Shown here piece by piece: positions 36,373 through 46,867 of a stretch of DNA of 64,000 bases. Under the pieces are notes generated by a model, which was given only the letters and a program-made list of their open reading frames with translations, had not been told where the DNA came from and searched no databases. The first letter of the stretch is position 1. Each line of letters starts with the position of its first letter. The stretch is from assembly GCA_964007475.1 (NCBI GenBank), contig OZ023273.1:17125922-17189921 (forward strand), in the 5' to 3' direction. The position numbers and the translations under genes are program-made. The stretch is from Hybos culiciformis (taxonomy: Eukaryota; Arthropoda; Insecta; Diptera; Hybotidae).

Positions 36373-37497
36373 CTATAACAAAAGGAGGTATAATTTTATT
36401 TTTGTGTTTTAATATTTTAGATGTTTTCCAGAGAGCAGAGCTATTTGGTTCAATGCTTCCTAATAATTTTTTCCAACTTTCATTTTTGAAGTTACTTATT
36501 TCTTGCTTAATCAAATGGTTTAAATGATTTACTTGGGCCTTAAAAATTAAAAATCTGTAACGAATCCAACTTCGTCTAGCGCAATTTCTTCTTTTAATGA
36601 GCGACAGGATGAAGGAAGGCAATTTTAAAGTATAATTATTCCTAACTTTGATTTTAGGAACACTATTATTAATTGCTTCATGTATTATAATATTTAAGTT
36701 GTATATCTTGTCATCTATTGCTTTGTTACTACATAAGTCATTACAGTCAGTTGTTTGAGATAGGTTGCTACTTACAAGTTCTTCAAATTTATTCCAATTA
36801 GCCCTGTTAAAATCGTAGCGGTAGTAATCTTCTGAAATCAACTCTAAATCAATCTTTATAAAGATTGGTAAGTGATCAGAACTTAGATCATTTATAGTTT
36901 TTATTTGACTGCAATATTGGGGACAATTAGTTAAAAAAAGGTCAAGAGTTGAAGGTTGCATTTTTATATTTTATGGAATGTATGTTGGATCTGCAGGGAA
37001 TAGTAAGGCAAAGCTACCACCAATCATTAGGTCATGTAAAATGTTTCCCCAAGTATTAGATTTCAAACAGTTCCAGTGTTGGTTCCTACAATTTAAGTCA
37101 CCTCCTACTAAATAATTTCCTTTAATCCTAGAAAATTTGAGTAAATCAGATTTTAATTTCCCTCTTTTATCATTATTCTTACCCGCGTTACCACCCGGAA
37201 AATAAACTGAATAGATTTTAATGCTAGAGTTATCTTCTAAAAAAATTTCAACACCAATGTTTTCTATAAGGTTAGTTTTTATTATAGGTAATACTTTATG
37301 TTTAATATTGTTACGTACCGTGACTGCAACTCCACCTCCATGGGTACAGCGGTCATTACGATAGATAGTATAATTTGGAAATGAAATTTTTTTGTTATCT
37401 TTAAGAAATGTTTCACAAATAAGGCCAACATCTACATTATTTTTATTTAGGAATTCATTAAATTCATAATTTTTTTGTTGGATGCCTCTGGCATTCC
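36347..37497 (-). pseudogene. LINE ORF2 endonuclease region, 5'-truncated with a nonsense codon
   Basis: The frame opens at the insertion boundary with NARGIQQKNYEFNEFL. It continues through GGGVAVTVRNN, VYFPGG, GGDLNCRNQHWNC and ADPTYIP, then a TAA stop at about 36970-36972. It resumes in the same frame with MQPSTLDLFLTN, SSDHLPIFIKIDL and a linker. These are the endonuclease/exonuclease/phosphatase motifs of LINEs: GGDLN for catalysis, SDHLPI for the terminal His. The start of the domain, including the first catalytic Asn/Glu region, is incomplete. After FVIDDKK the frame is lost at a run of eight A residues (minus strand, 36360-36367). Removing one A would join it to the reverse transcriptase frame. 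Confidence 0.88.
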
Positions 37498-37512
37498 AAT
37501 AAAATCAGATTA
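37498..37512. repeat. LINE target site duplication, 5' copy
   Basis: AATAAAATCAGATTA on the + strand abuts the truncated 5' end of the LINE and is identical to 34623-34637. Confidence 0.9.
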
Positions 37513-37644
37513 ATTTGTTGAAATTTTTCGCCCCTTTTCCATCAAAAATTATTACATGTTTTTATTTGGTCTCTGTCCGTATGTCTGGATTATATTTTTT
37601 ATAATTTACAAGTACCCATTAAATTCTAAAGTTCGTTAATATGT

Positions 37645-38020
37645 CTGTGGCCACAAGTCATAACCGCTTAAGTCGAGTTAGGCGGTTATGATTTTATTAT
37701 TCCAAACCTTTGGTCATATGATTCTACGTATACTCACAAATTTTCACAATTAAACTTTTTACAGCCAAAAACATAATAGCCTAAGTCGTTTTTAATCTCT
37801 TATGATTTTAGGATAAAAGCTTAACTCTGATTATTTTTCAGAAATCAAAAAAAATTTTTCTTATCTTAACAGTCTTTATTCCAATCGTTTTTTTTTTTTA
37901 TACTTAGGTTTTTTCCTAACTTAACTTTAGCCAATTTGAAACTTTAAAGATTTGAAACTTTAAACTGCTCTCCTGAAAAGTAGCAAAATCGAGTTAGGCG
38001 ATTATGCCTTGTGGCCACTG
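37645..38020. mobile_element. Small inverted-repeat element (376 bp), class uncertain
   Basis: The left end CTGTGGCCACAAGTCATAAC and the right end, read on the other strand, CAGTGGCCACAAGGCATAAT form 23-bp inverted repeats with about three mismatches. Just inside each end, in the same orientation, lies a copy of TCGAGTTAGGCGGTTATG or TCGAGTTAGGCGATTATG, so each end can also fold on itself. The flanking bases (TAATATGT and ATATAATC) do not form a convincing target duplication. CAGTGGCC-like tips recall hAT or Transib ends, but the evidence is insufficient to choose. There is no coding capacity. Confidence 0.6.
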
Positions 38021-38023
38021 ATA

Positions 38024-38295
38024 TAATCCTGGATAAGGAGGCAAGAAACAAGTGACATTTTGAGTCAATGCCCAAAAAATGCTCAATGTTTGATCGATTG
38101 TGGAATTCGATACTGCCGACATGGTAGTTAAAAGGAAAATTATAAATTGGTACAAAATATTAAAGACGGTTACTTTTTGATAATACATACATTGGTTTAA
38201 TGATCATTAATTATACTCCATCCATTTTATAAAGCATTCTAATGACTTTCGGTATTCACTTGAACAGTGATGAAGAATATATCCCATTGCGTCTC
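38024..38295 (-). pseudogene. Coding-like remnant next to the inverted-repeat element, unidentified
   Basis: On the minus strand one frame reads DAMGYILHHCSSEYRKSLE and continues to WMEYN, followed by two stop codons. It then resumes, still in frame, with MYYQKVTVFNILYQFIIFLL and TTMSAVSNSTIDQTLSIFWA up to LPPYPGLYQ, where the inverted-repeat element begins. The composition is clearly less AT-rich than the surroundings, and the second part has a signal-peptide-like hydrophobic stretch. I do not recognise a family. It may be a decayed gene cut by the element, an unrecognised exon, or old transposon sequence. The case rests on composition only. Confidence 0.25.
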
Positions 38296-38904
38296 TTTAA
38301 TTTATAATCATGAAAAAAATTTATCTTACTTCTGATTTCAGTTTCATTAAGTGTTATTTTTCTTTTAATAAATTTCACTAAATTTCCTAATTTTTCTATT
38401 TCTAATTTAACTAACTATATATTGTATTAAACACTTAGGAAATTAAAAAATAAATTTGTCTATGTCATTTAGGTTAATGCTGCTAAGAATAAAAACCATT
38501 GTTTGGGTTATCATGAACTAAAAAATATTTACCATTTTAATCATGTTGAAAATAAATTTCTTACAAATTTTTTTTTTTCCCAAAATTAAAACAAAGTTAA
38601 TTATTTGAAAAAAAAGAAAGAAAAAGAAAAGCTGTTGAAAATAATTATTTGACTTTCAAAAACAAAGAATGTTGATAATTTATTTGTAAAATCAAGCAGT
38701 TAAATGTTAACCGCATTATGTTTTTAAGGAATATTATGTAATTATATTTTTGAGTATAAAATTTGCCAATGAATTCTTTTTAAGGGCAATGAACATTAAA
38801 TTTTGAATGTGACATTGAGTTTAAAATTTTAGAGTACCCATATGTTAAGTTCTTTTAAAAGTAAGAAGAAAGAATTTGGAACCCTGCAACCCAGCATACT
38901 TTAA

Positions 38905-39020
38905 GTATCTCGCGTAGCCATAGGTTTAGTTGCGAAAAGAAGGTTTTAATCCCTGCGAAAAGGCTTTTACCCGCGTAGCCATAGGGCGAAAAAGGGCGGT
39001 TTTAATACCTTCAACATGCA
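38905..39020. repeat. Diverged tandem repeat with CGCGTAGCCATAGG
   Basis: CGCGTAGCCATAGG occurs at about 38910 and 38972, a period of about 62 bp. Each copy is followed by a related GCGAAAA... GGTTTTAAT segment. These CpG-containing words stand out from the AT-rich background. Confidence 0.5.
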
Positions 39021-41991
39021 AGGGCATTCTATAGAATAACAATAAACTCATTTTTAGATGAGAACAAAAAGTTTTGAGACAAAATAAACAAAGGTAAGAT
39101 ATATTTTGCTTTTTGCACAAATTTTTTTTTGATTTTTATCCTACCTGTTTAAAATTGAAATTTGAGAACCGAATTTAAAATAAACATAAAAATACTTATT
39201 ATTTGTTTTTCTTATATACCTATTATTAAAAAAAGAATCTTTTTTTTTCTAGTATCAAGAATATTAAACAAATTTTTAGGCACTATTTGATACTTTATGG
39301 TCTGTAAATAATGTTGTTGAAAAAAAGTTTATGATTATTCTGTGATACCTGAAAGTATGGCAAAAAAAAAAAACAAAAACAAAACAAAACAAAAAGGATA
39401 ATAAAAAATTGTTAAATTTTTCATTTAATAAACATTTAATGAAGTTTGACTTTTTATTTCAGTAGTTGTTGTAATAAAAAAGCATGTTTTATATAAAGTT
39501 GCGTAAAATTTAAAAACAAATAAAGAAATAAGCTTTCACCACTTCCAACCATTTTGGTGTAAACCATTTGGTATATAATCTATAATCCAATTGAAAATAT
39601 ATTCAATTCAGACCTTCCACTGTAATTCTTCACTTTGTTGGGGGCAAATCAATACAAATAAAATCTTTTTACGAGTCTGATTATTATACCATTTGATTAG
39701 AAGTTTTTAAGTGCGTTATGTTATGAATATTTGCATACAGTTAGAAATTACATAATTACTTAATATATGTGTTTTCGTTTTTAGCGTATACCAGAATGTG
39801 AAGGAATGGGAAAATTGCACCTCTTAAATTTTTTAAAGTCGATTAATTGATTCCAAATTTTCTTAAATTCTAAAATTGTTGGAATTCGATTCTAATGAGA
39901 ACTTTTTTACGTGTTTAATAAATTAATTTAATTTAAATGAAAATATTAAAGTTTTTTATTTTGTTTAATTTTCATTTAATTACAGAAGCTAATGGTCATT
40001 GTATTGTCACTAAATGATTTCGAAATAATAAATAATAATGATTTTATTTCTTTCCATCATAAATTCGTATTCAAAATTGACAATATTATTTTGATTGAGT
40101 GTAAAATCCATAAAAAAAAATTCTTCTTATGTTTATTCTATATAAGAATATATAATAAGTTTGTACGTATTTTTCTGTGTCTTGAATGTATAAGGATATA
40201 ACAACCAATAAAATTTGCTACAGCTTTATTTTATTTTGATAATTTATGTGCTTTTAGTCAATAAGAAATTTAATCGTATTGATTTTATTTTTTATTTATT
40301 TATTTTGTTGAAAATTATGAAACATCTGGATGGTATTAATAAATTTTCGGTTTATATTACAGGGAATTAAAATTAATTCAAAAAAGTTCAATTCAAGTTT
40401 TAATGGCGGGCGGGAGACGTGTCTTTATTGGTTAATCCTTTTAGAAAAATGTTTGATTTATTAATAAAAAAAAAATTGTTATATTTGTTAAATAAACTTA
40501 CATTATATACATAACATACATATATTATACACATACATGTGAGATCAAATTTTTAGATTATATTATGTAAAACGAAAAATTCTAATGTATATATATGTAC
40601 ATCTAATTCCTTGTGGTTTCTTATGTTGTTTCTTTTATATTTCTATGTTCTATATTACAGTACATAGTAATTTTTTAAAATTTAAGTTGAACAAAATCTT
40701 CTTTAATTGACTTGGTAGGCTTAAATGATACTTTGTGTGGTATGAAGTTTATTTCCAAAATGCGGGATAAAAAGAAATTTCTATTCATATTCAGTAAAAT
40801 AAAATTTTGACGTGAGATTTTCATTGAAAAATTAAGAATCGGATTTTATTGATTAAAATTTTTTAACTTGATTTTATGAGCCTCAATATAAAATTTCAAA
40901 GAACAGTACCGGATTCCTATATTCTATAAAGGAAAATTTTGTAGTTTTTTTTTATTTTGTTCTATAAGAGAAAAGCTTTTCAAATAATATCAAATTTCTT
41001 TGTGACAATTTTTTTTTATTGTATTTTAAAGGAAAATAATAACAACTGTTTGTTTTTCACAACCTATATCGTTTATGTACATACTTACGTACATATAACG
41101 TATATATTAAATCCTTTGAGAATTTTTAGAATATACACTTTTTATGACTGATTCACTTATTGGTTTCTTTAATCATTTTTTCTGAGAATGAAAACAATAT
41201 TCGCATTCAATCGATGATTTTTGATAAGAGTTTGTTGAAAGAATTTTTTGAGAGCAATTATAAAGAAGTTTTTTTTTTTGTAATACTTCTCAAATATTTC
41301 AAAAGGATTCCCGTCTGAAATTTCACTGTTTCTTGAAAGCATTGGAAGGTTTTAAATATAAATCCGAAAAAAATAAATAAATAAACGGTTAGATAGATGA
41401 CATTTTTTATACGGAACCGTAAAATTAAATCATTTAAAAAAAAAAAAAATCATATGATGAAAATAAAATTATTGGGGTAAAAAAATTTATTGAAAAATAA
41501 TATGAAAAAAATAATGTATAAAATTTTCCAAAATTCCTAATGGATTTTTATTATGATATATGTATACACAAAAAAAAGCTTAAAAGTATAGAATAATTCC
41601 ATAGCTTAAAGGAATTTTTAGAAAATAACTTTGTTAAATTTTATGCGAATAAATTTCGTTTTTTGCTAATAAAAAAAAATAAATAAATCTAATTTCACGT
41701 TTAATTTCATTCGTAGTGTAGTTTTACCGTTTTTTTTACTTTTCCAGATGAAAAATTTGAAAAAAAAACTTTGAAGATTACAAAAATAAAAAGAAGAAAA
41801 ATTCAATTAAAATATAAAAATGTTGAATAAATGACAGAAACATTTCAATTACATTTTTAGTCAAATTAATTAAGGTTTTTTCTCTTAATTTTTGTAATTA
41901 TTATTCTTTTATTTTATATAGAATTAAAAAAGAAATTACCATAGAAAATCTGAATGAAGCCCTTTCTGTTTGATCATATAGAATTAACTCC
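39021..41991. other. AT-rich stretch, no gene seen
   Basis: The only notable point is a small GC-rich island, TGGCGGGCGGGAGACGTG, at about 40405. There is no exon or element boundary that I can support. Confidence 0.4.
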
Positions 41992-43809
41992 ATGCTGGCC
42001 ATACACGGTCCAACTTGGTTGTACAACAAGTTGACAATATAGCAAGTTGTATCGTGTGTGGGCAAGTCTACGAATAAATACTAAAGGAAGAGTAAGTCCA
42101 GCTCTAGCATGAAGTATCTCTCTTACATATATTAGTGAGACCAATACATTTACAGTACAGGGTGTTTTATATAATATCACAATATTTCTTTTTTACTGTT
42201 TTAGATTTCTTCTTTCCACAACACCTTTGCCGTATCTCCGAAACGGGGCCTTTGCCCCAAGAACTGATTCCAGTTTTGGAAGTTTGGGCATCGCCTCTAC
42301 CCCCTCCAAGTTTAAGCCGGTTCTGAGTGGTTCACATAAACTGCACTTTAGCCTTATTTTTTATTCCCGGTTCGCCCTTTTTTTTCTCGAAGCTTAGAAG
42401 CAAAAAAATTCCTAGGGGTTTCAGGGAGGCGACAGCTGTCCCCCATTCAGCATACAGCTTCCTATTTTAAACATTTTCATGCATTAGGGCCATATCTCTG
42501 ATTTGAGTTTTTGGCGACTCTACCCCCTCAACAAGTTTCAGCCAAATCGAGTTTGCACACGTAAGCTTCACTTACGCCTAGAGAAATTTTTGGAATACAT
42601 TGACTTTATTTTGAAATAAAAATAATTTTACACCTAACCTAATCCAAGTCCTCTGACTAACATTTGATTTTAAAAAATTAAGCCAATTACTCTGTATATT
42701 TTCTTATCTGACGTTTTGGTGCAATTTTTTTTTTATGTTTTCCCCCCAACCCCCGATATTTTTCCCTACAAATTTTAATTTTTTTTTTAATTTTTAAAAA
42801 AATATTATGTACTAATTAAAATGTATTAATAAAATAAAATTTTATTAATCCATATTTAAAAAAATAATATTTAATAAAAATAATATTTAATAGAAATAAT
42901 TTTAAAGATACTTACCTATGAGAAGAAATTCCATAATTTTTATTGTTTCAACTTAAATAATGTTTGCACCCTTTTACGCAACACTTCATTATCTCCAATT
43001 TTAATTATTATTTTTATTAATATTATGAATTAATTATTTCACTTTTAATTCCTTTCTTTTATTTTGCAATTATTTGAAATTAATAATTATCCAATTGTGA
43101 TTTTGATTTTTTTTTTGTTTATTTATAAAAATATTTGAAGTAATTAGAAATCTGAAGCGAGCTAGTCGAAAAACTTTAGTTTGAATAAAAGTTCAACTCG
43201 CCGATTTAAAAATTTTCAAATCGGAAAATTTAGATCGAAAATAAAAAAATCTAGAAAAATCAAAATAAATTTAAGAATAGTTGATACATGAGCTTGAGAA
43301 ATGTGAAGACTAGACAAATCGTCTACGTTTGCCGCAACAGTTTTGCTGAAAAAGAAGAGTATTTAGCATTTGTTTTTCTAATTAGGTACATTTTTAATTA
43401 TTTTTTTACTTTGAACGGGTTTTTAAATTTATGAAATATTATTTTTCGTCTAAACTGGCAGCATTTGTGAATTCCTATTTTAAAATTGAGTTGATTTTAT
43501 CCGGTTGTTTAAGTCGCTATTGACAGATTGCTCCAATAAACTCAACGGCATTGTTTAAGTTTTTTTTTTTTGACCATTTTGACATTTTGGTGGAAAAAAA
43601 ACATATGTGAAGTACGTCAACGTTTATAGTATAAAGAAAGGAATTTCTTCATCCATATATACAACATCCTTGGGGCAAGTTGACAACTTGTTGGAAGTTG
43701 GTTGGCAAAAAATATAAAAATTTTAATATTAAGTTGTATCGTGTGTGCCAAAACGTACAACTGTTGTCAACATGTTGTACAATCAAGTTGGACCGTGTAT
43801 GGACAGCAT
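41992..43809. mobile_element. Candidate DNA transposon (1818 bp) with 46-bp terminal inverted repeats
   Basis: 41992-42037 begins ATGCTGGCCATACACGGTCC. The other end, 43764-43809 read on the minus strand, begins ATGCTGTCCATACACGGTCC. Over 46 bp the arms differ at about three positions. Subterminal AAGTTGTATCGTGTGTG occurs on the + strand near both ends (about 42043 and 43732). The flanks show no target duplication I can identify (a TTAA sits at 41984-41987 but has no partner). The interior contains repeat-like segments but no transposase frame, so this would be a non-autonomous or internally replaced copy. Confidence 0.65.
42228..42560. repeat. Two diverged copies of a GC-richer segment inside the candidate transposon
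   Basis: The segments CGTATCTCCGAAACGGGGCC...CGCCTCTACCCCCTCCAAG and CATATCTCTGATTTGAG...GCGACTCTACCCCCTCAACAAG, each followed by TTTAAGCC/TTTCAGCC, lie about 250 bp apart in the same orientation. They look like diverged copies of one repeat unit. The open frame at 42135-42326 covers part of the first copy and is not a recognised protein. Confidence 0.4.
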
Positions 43810-46800
43810 TATGAAAAATAATAAAGATATAAAAATTTCTAAAATTTGAATTCTTAGACAAATGAAACGTGATCTGGAATGACATTTTTGACAAAATCAT
43901 AGTTTATAAAAAAATAAATTCAAAGTTTCCATTTTTCTAACAATTTTCATAGATGCGTATGAGATTTATAATTTTCTTATGTCTATTTCGATTTTATAGT
44001 TAAAATATTATCCTTAACATTTATTTTAGGACTTTTGTAATTTTACATAAATTCCATTTTTCCATGACAGTCACTACTTTATATATTACCGTATATATAA
44101 AAAAAAAACAAATCTATGTATACATTTTTTTTTTCTGAACAAGAGCTTTTTTATTTTTTTATTTTCAATTTAAATAATATAATTTAATTAATCGTAAAAA
44201 ATTCGCCCCAAATTATGAAAATCCTAGTAAAACTTAAATTTATTTAATCTGACAGCAGAAAAAGGAAAAAGATAATGAATATTAAGTAAAGAATTTTTTT
44301 TTTATGCTGGAATTTTATTTTTTGCATGCACATAGGAAATTTGAAATAATTTTCTGTACAAAAAAAAAAAAACATTTAAATTTAATATTTTTTAAAAAAA
44401 AAATTTTCTATAAAGAAATATTAAAAAAATATCCTTGCTACATGGTAAAATTCACTAGCATTTAAAGAGCTGTCACATGAAGTCTATATTCACATTTAAC
44501 AATAAAATCCTTATTTATGATTTGAACGTGTTTTTTTGAACGGAAATGAGTCTCTTTTCGTTTGATTTTCTGAACATTAAAGATTTTCTACTTTATATAT
44601 TATATACAATATATACTTATTTAAAACGTAATATTATACATTATTATTATTATTATATCTTTTATTCTTTTTTCAAGAATTTTGGAAAGTTGGAAAAATT
44701 TTACATTATTTTATTTTGAACAAAAGTAAAAAAATTGGAAAATTATAGTACAATTTTATTATTATCGATTTTGCAAGGATTAATATTATTTTTATTTTGA
44801 AATCTACTTTTATATAAAGAAAAGTTTTTAAAATTTTGTCTATGCTTAATATTTTTATCTGCGATGATATTAAGATTTTTTAAGAAAAGAATTAATTTAT
44901 TGATTTTACTAATAGACTGTCACAATAATACGATATAAAATTTGATGAAAATATTATTTTATGAAATGTTATACATAGGCGATGGAAATTAGTTATAGCA
45001 ATGGGAGTAAAGAATATAATATATATGTTTTTTTTTTTGAACTTAAGAAGTTAAAAATACCAATAAATTAAATTTTTTAGTATTAAAATTAAATAATCGT
45101 AATTTTTGAAGTCCTTGAGAATATATATACAAAAAAGTTTCTAAATAAAATCACACATTCAAATCGTTAAATGAAATTTATTTTAAATTTCAGACCATAA
45201 TAGAATAATTTGTGTTTATAATAAATTTAATTAAATTTTATATGCACAATACAATTTTATAGAAGTTTTTTATTTATTTTATTTAAAAAAAAAAAATAAA
45301 AAAAAAATAAAATAAAAATAAAATAAAAAGAACAAACTTTTAGTCATTATTATTTTAGAAATAAATTAACATTTAATTTTGTTGGAATAAATTTTATGTT
45401 ATTTTTGCATTATAAGTACCGTATATTATCCTTTTTAAGTTTTAATTGTTGGTATTCATTAATTCAATGTTTTTCGGGAAGGGTGTTATATTGTAAAACA
45501 TTTATAAAATAAATTACAGAGCAATATAAAGTTTTGCTTTAAAATATACAAATTTTAATCTATTTATTTTTTTTATTATTTTTGTCGAATTCTTTTCGAA
45601 CTGTTTAAAAAATGTTACAAATTTGTGACAATACTTGGACTAAACGATAAATACCTTATATTTGTAGTATATTCTAAGTTCAGCGTAAACATGTCAAGAA
45701 CAAAGCTAATAACGACCAGTCAGTATGCTACAATTGAGTTTAATTTGCCCATTATTTTGTAAATAGAATGCCCATTGTCGGAATTGGAAAAGTTGAAGCT
45801 CTTAAAGACCTTTATTAAATCTATCCAAATTTTCCTATTATGTTGTGGCTTACTTGGATGATGATTACATTATTTCAATTCACTCTTTGATGACATTGAA
45901 CTTTCAAAATAATGTGTATTTGTCAAATCAAATTTAAATAAGTTAACATTAACATTAACTTTGCGACTTTTATAATTTTTTGACATATTTTACAAATTCT
46001 AATAGTTTAGCTTTAGAAAATAAAACAAGATACATCGAAATTATAATGCCAATTATGAAATTAGTAATTATTAATGATTTAGGTTTTCAGATAACTCTAG
46101 ATTTAAAGCGATGATGTAGGTTTGCTGTGCGTACGTTAAAGCTAAAATGAGTATGAATTTGAATTTATTTGAAAAATTAATTAAGTATTACACTTTTTAT
46201 TCTGGTTCAAATGAGAAAATAATGTTGGTTTAATAAACTATAATTATTATGTTATGCGACACTATGTTTTTGTTTGCTTAAATTAAGCTACAGCTTTTGA
46301 AAATGTAATAACAATAATTTATGAGTAATTTATGAGTATAATTGAGAAAATTTATTAATTTTAATATATTTTTTAATATAATTTAAATTACTATTGCATT
46401 ATTTGAATTTTTAAATTTTGGCTTTATTCCATTATTAATCTTTAATGAAAACAAAGTAGTATGTAAACTTCTTTAGAGGATAGTATACTGTGCTTTTAAT
46501 TGCAATTTGGAAGATTAGTTAGAATAAATTCAAAAAGTTTACAAAATGTTCGAGAAATAAATCTCATTTTATTTACTAATTTAGTAAAAATTGTTTATTT
46601 TATAGAAAATATATTATAGAAAACCAAATGTATGATAGTGAGTAAGTGAGTAAAAAAAACAATCCTTTCTCTTGCCCAAAACTGATTTTTCAATTCGATG
46701 TCTCTTCAGTGATTAAGGCTTTTAAAAAAAATTCTTGCACAAATATCATTTAGCTTCATTTTCATTCCAATCGAATTGTGAATTAAATATGTAATTATGA

Positions 46801-46867
46801 CTATGTTATATAAATAAAATTTTCTTTAAATAAATAACTTATAAAGATTTTCAAACTAATATTAATA
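43810..46867. other. AT-rich stretch with simple repeats
   Basis: It contains a short ATT microsatellite at about 44638-44657 and an AAAATA-rich tract at 45277-45330. No exons are recognised. Poly(A) signals for the minus-strand gene that starts at 49088 would lie in its right part; several TTTATT words occur, for example at 46568-46573. Confidence 0.4.

Larger units (their letters stand above)
34638..37497 (-). mobile_element. 5'-truncated Jockey-like LINE (2860 bp)
   Basis: This is a non-LTR retrotransposon lying on the minus strand. From its 5' end it carries an apurinic-type endonuclease domain and then a reverse transcriptase domain. A short 3' UTR follows, with AATAAA (34654-34659 on the minus strand) and a 9-bp poly(A) (34638-34646). 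A perfect 15-bp target duplication, TAATCTGATTTTATT on the minus strand, flanks it at 34623-34637 and 37498-37512. ORF1 and the first residues of ORF2 are missing: the element begins within the endonuclease motif WNARGI. Truncation at the 5' end, the poly(A) tail and the variable-length duplication are the normal products of target-primed reverse transcription. The copy is dead, with one nonsense codon and one frameshift. Confidence 0.93.

Noticed and set aside
42145..42175. Possible mariner end TACAGGGTGTTTTAT
   Set aside because: No inverted partner ACACCCTGTA was found downstream, so it may be chance.
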